From NCBI GenBank assembly GCA_003290165.1, contig QNQO01006987.1, positions 843,646 to 907,645 on the forward strand: 64,000 nucleotides of DNA. The letters run 5' to 3'. The notes beneath the pieces were generated by a model. The model saw only the letters and a list, made by a program, of their open reading frames with translations. It was not told the DNA's origin and searched no databases. The translations under genes were made by a program, and so were the position numbers. The stretch comes from Berberis thunbergii. Its lineage: Eukaryota > Streptophyta > Magnoliopsida > Ranunculales > Berberidaceae. Positions 60,101 through 64,000 of this stretch are shown here, in pieces (within the stretch, counting starts at the first letter, position 1; each line of letters opens with the position of its first letter).

Positions 60101-60812
60101 CAGATTTTATTCCTTGGTTGTGTGATGAGGTATATTATAATGTGTATTTATTCATATATATATACATATATAATTTTTTGTATTTTCCGATTTCAGTTCT
60201 AAGATGATTTGTTTTACAATGTAGTTGGAGAAGGCCGGGGAAACAAATACCACACTTTGGAGGTTAGCCAATGGTCCAAAATATTTGGCAACTCGATATC
60301 CAAAATATTGTGTAAATGGTTTCACATTTGCGACAAGTTCTTTGGATGAATGTTTGGTGACACAAGATAGTGGTGTCTCCATGGATGCCATTGCTCATTT
60401 TGTTGCTAGTAAGAAAGATAAGAGGCCAAAGGACCAACTAGTCAAATGGTATGGAGTTGTTAGAGACATACTGGTGCTAGACTACATTGATTTCAAAGAA
60501 ACTGTCTTCTATTGTGATTGGGTCAAAGTGGAAGATAAGAAAAATGCATATAAGGTGGACCCAATTTGGAACCATGAGATGGTAAACTTGTCGAAGCTAA
60601 AAGACAAAAGAAAGGTGGAAGAGGATCCATTCATTTTAGCTCAAGAAGCAAGTGGAGTATTTTATTCGAAAGATCAATCAAATGACGGGTGGCATGTAGT
60701 TCTACATACTCAAAGAGGCTTGAACACTAATGTCGATAAAAAGGAAATTTCCACTGTGTATCAAAGCATCTTGAAAGACAACCCCAACCTGAAGAGCTTA
60801 CTGGAATTTTAA
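57187..60812 (+). pseudogene. Element B transposase tnp2 (Transposase_21), frameshifted
   Basis: The start is the ATG at 57187 (MSTIPLDKSW), directly after GTGTGTAGAT, a likely acceptor. The transposase-associated domain (CPCVRCRN, about residue 42) and the Transposase_21 core are open for about 660 codons. STDGFNP (Asp about 358) and HNIDVMHTEKNV (Asp about 591, Glu about 596) are likely active-site segments. The frame is lost near 59160 by a 1-bp deletion in an A-run (7 A against 8 in element A), with two further 1-bp deletions near 59290 and 59346 and another in the exon near 60045. The DUF4216 exon (60225-60812) is open to its stop. No complete protein is possible. Confidence 0.9.
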
Positions 60813-61095
60813 TTGACTATGCTACAATATTTTTTGATGCATTTCTAATGCTATTTTAGTCATCCTCTTTGGTTGAGACCAAATATTTTGTCTTTGTTTC
60901 TTATTTAGACTTTTGAGTTGGGAAAGGGAAGCTTTGTAGCTATGTATTCAGATTGGCTTTTCCAATGCTTATAAAAAAATATTTGTGGTGATATGTTGTG
61001 GAATGAAATTATCTATAAATGTGGTGTATATAGTTGATTCTTATTTCTTTTTGTTTGATAATGGTTAATATCTATAACTGTCTTCATTGATAGAG

Positions 61096-62769
61096 ATGGA
61101 TATTACTCGCGGCAATGATCTCTCCACCATTGATGTCACCAGATCTACAAATGATGACATTGAAGTTAAACAGACCATACAGTTCAACCTCCACGGTTTA
61201 GCAGTTGGACCTGGTGCTAGAAATTTCAATAAAAACATTGGAAAGCTTGTTGAAACCCCTTGTGCCCATCAAATTCAAGGGTTGGCACCATGTTACTGAC
61301 AACTACAAAGAGGATGTGTGGAATGGCCTCAAGGTGAGATTTTACATCATTGATTTCATAATGTCTTATATTATTTTCAACTTATATCTCAATGGCTTAT
61401 TTGCAGCATGAATACGACATTCCAAATTACGTGAAAAAGAGTGTGCATTTGAAAATGCCTGAATATTATAGAAGGTTCAAGGCACATCTTAGGAAGAATT
61501 ATTTGGATAAGTATCCTACCATTGAGGAACAAGAGAAGCATGTTCCAAATTGTGTAAGAGAGGAGGATTGGAAGGAGTTTGTTCGCCATGAGAGCACCCC
61601 TGAAGCGAAGGCAATTAGAGACCAAAATGCAAAAAAACAAAAAGGCTTCAAAGTATGTATGGGGGGGTGGCCAAAAGAGTGCTGCAGAAGTAGAGTACGA
61701 AATGGTAATTGAGTTTCTAGCTATTAGTACAATATTATATACCATTTAACTTTATAGGCTGAGACTAATCTTTCAAGTATATGGGTTGAGAAGAACCCTG
61801 ATGGAGAACCAGTCACACGCACTGACATATGGATTGCTTGTCACACGGGAAAGGATGGAAAACCTACGCGTGGTTCTGAACAATATATGGTATGTGCCCA
61901 ATGATGTCTTTTATACCCAATTCTTAATTTACTTTGTAGTTGTTTGAATATTATTTGTGCCCTGATTTATTTTATTTTTTCATTCTTTTGAAGGAACAAG
62001 TTAAAGCAAAAAAAGCTGCATTGCAAGAATCTTCAACTCAAGGTAACATTGACCTCACTATTGATGAGGATCCTCTAAGCCAAGTGTTTGGCCAAGAAGC
62101 GAGGGGACGTACTCGTTGTGTTGGAACCACTGTCTCTAAAAGGAAGTATGATGCTGCACTTCCCGCTCGTTCATTGCTATTGGAAAAACATTGGAAGCCA
62201 AAAAAAGGGAAGAAAAATATGAAAGATTGGAAGAAAATGTTAGATTGATACGAGAGAGACTTGAAAGTGGAACTTATGTAAGACCATCAACAACTGAGGG
62301 AATACAAGGAGTTGTTCAAAGAACTGAAGATACACCGTCATCCGGTGCATAATCGACAAGGCAACCAGATAATCCATTACCTCCATCTCCATTACCACCA
62401 TCTTCATTACCTCCATCTCCATTACCACCATCTCCATTACCATCATCTTCTCAAGGTGTTGCGAGGTTTCCTTCTCCAAGCAATCCTGTTCCTTCAGTGT
62501 CAAGGAGATACAAAGTTTGTGATTGGAAAAGGAATGTCATTGCGATAGCATTAGAGGTTGTAGATCCTATCCATCAATTCTCTTGCGCTTTTCATGGATC
62601 ATTGAACCCTGCAACAGAGATCAGACTTTCCTTGTGCTTCAAATACAAGACTGGGGTGAAACTTTACAAAAGTGATCCAAAAGGAGACAAGATGGGGGAT
62701 TTGGACGTTGGTGATTCTTCGTATGGTGTAGAACTCATGCGGAACTTGATGATTGATAGGGGCATCTAA
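61096..62769 (+). pseudogene. Element B tnpA-like gene (Transposase_24), frameshifted
   Basis: The start is the ATG at 61096 (MDITRGNDLSTIDVTRS). Later exons contain HEYDIPNYVKKSVHLKMPEY, LDKYPTIEEQEKHV, EDWKEFVRHES, a segment with TRTDIWIACHTGKDGKP, then KAALQESSTQG, SKRKYDAALPAR, the proline-rich repeat and a C-terminal part ending in TAA-type stop at 62769. Lesions compared with A are an extra C near 61255, a shift after LLLEK near 62190 and a TAA-type stop near 62352 before the proline repeat. It would encode the helper protein that binds the subterminal repeats. Confidence 0.82.
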
Positions 62770-62792
62770 GGTCTATATTTTCTGAAATACAG

Positions 62793-62944
62793 TGGTGATG
62801 GAAAAAATTTCTGGGCAAGTGTTAGTCTACAGGCATCCAGGGTTGCACTTTGGTGATGTACATGTCTTGAATGCAATATACGTCAAAGAGTTGGAGAAAT
62901 TTGTTGGCAATGCCAAATTTGTTGAATGCAATCCATGTAGTTGA
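62793..62944 (+). pseudogene. Captured RNA-dependent RNA polymerase (RDR) fragment
   Basis: After ATACAG the frame reads MEKISGQVLVYRHPGLHFGD then VHVLNAIYVKELEKFVGNAK and ends in TGA at 62942-62944. The phrase VLVYRxPGLHFGDxHVL with a following YV.ELE..VGNAK is characteristic of plant cellular RDR proteins, most like the RDR3/4/5 group. The catalytic DFDGD motif, which follows shortly after in the family, is not present. It lies directly downstream of tnpA, sense to the element. RDR enzymes make double-stranded RNA in silencing. Confidence 0.8.
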
Positions 62945-63144
62945 TCTTCAAGGTCCATCTACATGTTGAATGAGTTATCGCGGGAACAAGTATACGAGTA
63001 CGTGACTATCTTGGTTCCGATTCTTATTCCTTTTTTATTTGATATTCGTATCTGATATGGCCATTCACCATTTTTAATTTATATTTTTCGTTCAATTGTC
63101 CAGCTAAAGTATTCTTTTGTTCTTAATGTTTTATTTGGTTCAGC

Positions 63145-63483
63145 CATTGGTACAATCTTTTCATCCACCGATACTGTCTGCACACTTCAGGTTTGTCACA
63201 TTGACTCTACTTAACTAAGCGCTTGATCAACCTATCATTATTGCATCATAAGCATGCCTCAAGAGATTTTTTTCTTGTATTTATAGGTGCTAAACCAAGA
63301 ATGAAGACACCCCTTTTGTACAGTCTAGTTTTTGGGGGAAGGCGTGTAAATGATGCCACTTCAGTTGTTCTATTGAAAGCAATTCAAAAGCTCGATATAT
63401 CAAAGCTTGATGGCTGGACAGTGACTCATATAATTGGAGAATTTTTATATCTGTTTGCTACTAGTACCTGTCTTGGTGTTGCT
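63145..63483 (+). pseudogene. Captured Na+/H+ antiporter (NHX) fragment, two exons
   Basis: Exon 63145-63191 encodes IGTIFSSTDTVCTLQ. Exon 63287-63483 encodes VLNQE, a frame disruption where relatives have DE, then TPLLYSLVFGGRRVNDATSV and IIGEFLYLFATSTCLGVA. This is the core ion-exchange region of plant vacuolar-type NHX antiporters (ATDxVCTLQVLNQDETPLLYSLVFGEGVVNDA). The usual GEGVVNDA is changed to GGRRVNDA and extra bases near 63300 shift the frame. AG and GT borders are intact, including GTAAGT at the end. Confidence 0.92.
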
Positions 63484-63613
63484 GTAAGTAAACACGAACT
63501 AAATGCCGTGTGTGATGCAATATAATTATTCAATGGGCCAAATTACTGCTAGACATGCCAACTAGTCATGTCCGTATTTAGAGTCTTATTTTGCAGTTTT
63601 TCGATCTGTGCAG

Positions 63614-63702
63614 GTAGTGATGCAATCTTTCTAGGGGCTGAGACCCTGCGGGGTCTGTATCCAGTTGATTCCATTTCCATCGTTGGTAAAATCTGTGCTG
63701 AG
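63614..63702 (+). pseudogene. Captured pyruvate kinase exon
   Basis: It begins after GTGCAG and encodes [20 protein letters not shown] then SIVGKICAE, matching the C-terminal half of plant pyruvate kinase ([22 protein letters not shown]). It ends GAG followed by GCAAGT, a GC-type splice donor. The reading frame is open. Only this exon is recognised. It is sense to element B. Confidence 0.9.
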
Positions 63703-63917
63703 GCAAGTCTCACCGCTTCTCTTTAAGCCAATAGTTTTTTCTGGATTGATTGTGCAATGCTGTTTGGTTCATCTTGTTCTTTTCTTTGCCACTGCATGAA
63801 GCTTCTGACTCATACTGACAAAGGAAACTTATTGAAATACCAATTATCAGGTGTAGCGTTTTTCCATTTAACGGGTAGATTTGTCCTTTATCTGGGGCTT
63901 GCATATTTTCATTGAGC
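63703..63917. other. Intron-like spacer
   Basis: No coding sequence was recognised between the pyruvate kinase exon and the acidic exon. Confidence 0.4.
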
Positions 63918-63983
63918 ATTCCAGAAGAGGAAGAAGAAGTAGAAACGGAATCCGAAGAGGAATCAGAAGATGAATCTGAGTAG
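63918..63983 (+). pseudogene. Acidic C-terminal exon of an unidentified gene
   Basis: After a possible CAG acceptor, the frame reads PEEEEEVETESEEESEDESE and stops at TAG 63981-63983. Such Glu/Ser tails occur in many nuclear proteins, so the source cannot be named. It may be the last exon of another captured gene. Confidence 0.4.
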
Positions 63984-64000
63984 TTGCCTTTCTACTCATT

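Larger units (their letters stand above)
52832..64000 (+). mobile_element. CACTA element B, sister of A, truncated by the window end
   Basis: It starts with CACTACACCAAAATGGCC at 52832, preceded by ATG, the possible half of a target duplication. It then has subterminal palindromes, a leader exon, a long intron with a possible captured exon, tnp2, tnpA, then RDR, NHX and pyruvate kinase fragments and an acidic exon. The 3' end is beyond 64000. tnp2 and tnpA are closely related to those of element A but carry other lesions. Confidence 0.94.

Overview
The window is nuclear DNA of a flowering plant, most likely a eudicot. It is AT-rich, and its recognisable coding pieces are plant-type: CACTA (En/Spm) transposases, a PPR protein, plastid lipoamide dehydrogenase, monodehydroascorbate reductase, a PDR transporter and ADA2. 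I cannot name the species. I see no intact host gene, rRNA, tRNA or CRISPR array. Nearly everything is transposable element, and most recognisable host coding sequence is fragments carried inside those elements.

Layout. (1) 1-12089: CACTA element A on the minus strand, whose far end lies left of the window. In its own 5'-3' order it has a TIR, palindromic subterminal repeats, a leader exon, a captured RRS1-like exon, a broken tnp2, a broken tnpA and three captured ADA2 exons. (2) 12090-22371: nested LTR-retrotransposon wreckage: a large-LTR element into which A inserted, the 3' end of a Tat-type gypsy element with its antisense ORF, a 144-bp tandem array built of two related 72-bp halves, and a minus-strand gypsy gag-protease fragment with one LTR. 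(3) 23965-25867: small CACTA element E with TSD AGG. (4) 27267-33735: CACTA element D with TSD TTA, a broken tnp2, a captured ceramide glucosyltransferase fragment and a tnpA-like gene. (5) 33739-42338: sparse AT-rich sequence with a three-copy 180-bp repeat, a dispersed repeat, a possible copia primer site and an orphan cytochrome P450 end. (6) 42342-52128: CACTA element C, minus strand, complete, with 13-bp TIRs and TSD ATT. It has no transposase that I can see and is filled with exons of many host genes. (7) 52486-52831: a CRR28-like PPR gene fragment cut by the next element. (8) 52832-64000: CACTA element B, plus strand, sister of A, running off the right edge and carrying RDR, NHX antiporter and pyruvate kinase exons behind its transposase genes.

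How it fits together. A, B and C share the same TIR (CACTACACCAAAA) and the same ACGGTTTTAAACCGT-type subterminal palindromes, so they are one family. A and B carry related but differently damaged tnp2 and tnpA genes. C carries none and would need transposase in trans. In all three, every recognised host fragment lies in the sense direction of the element and usually keeps its splice sites. A leader exon just inside the 5' end could therefore be spliced onto captured exons to make chimeric RNAs. This host-gene capture is the most striking content of the window. Element D does the same with a different family of ends.
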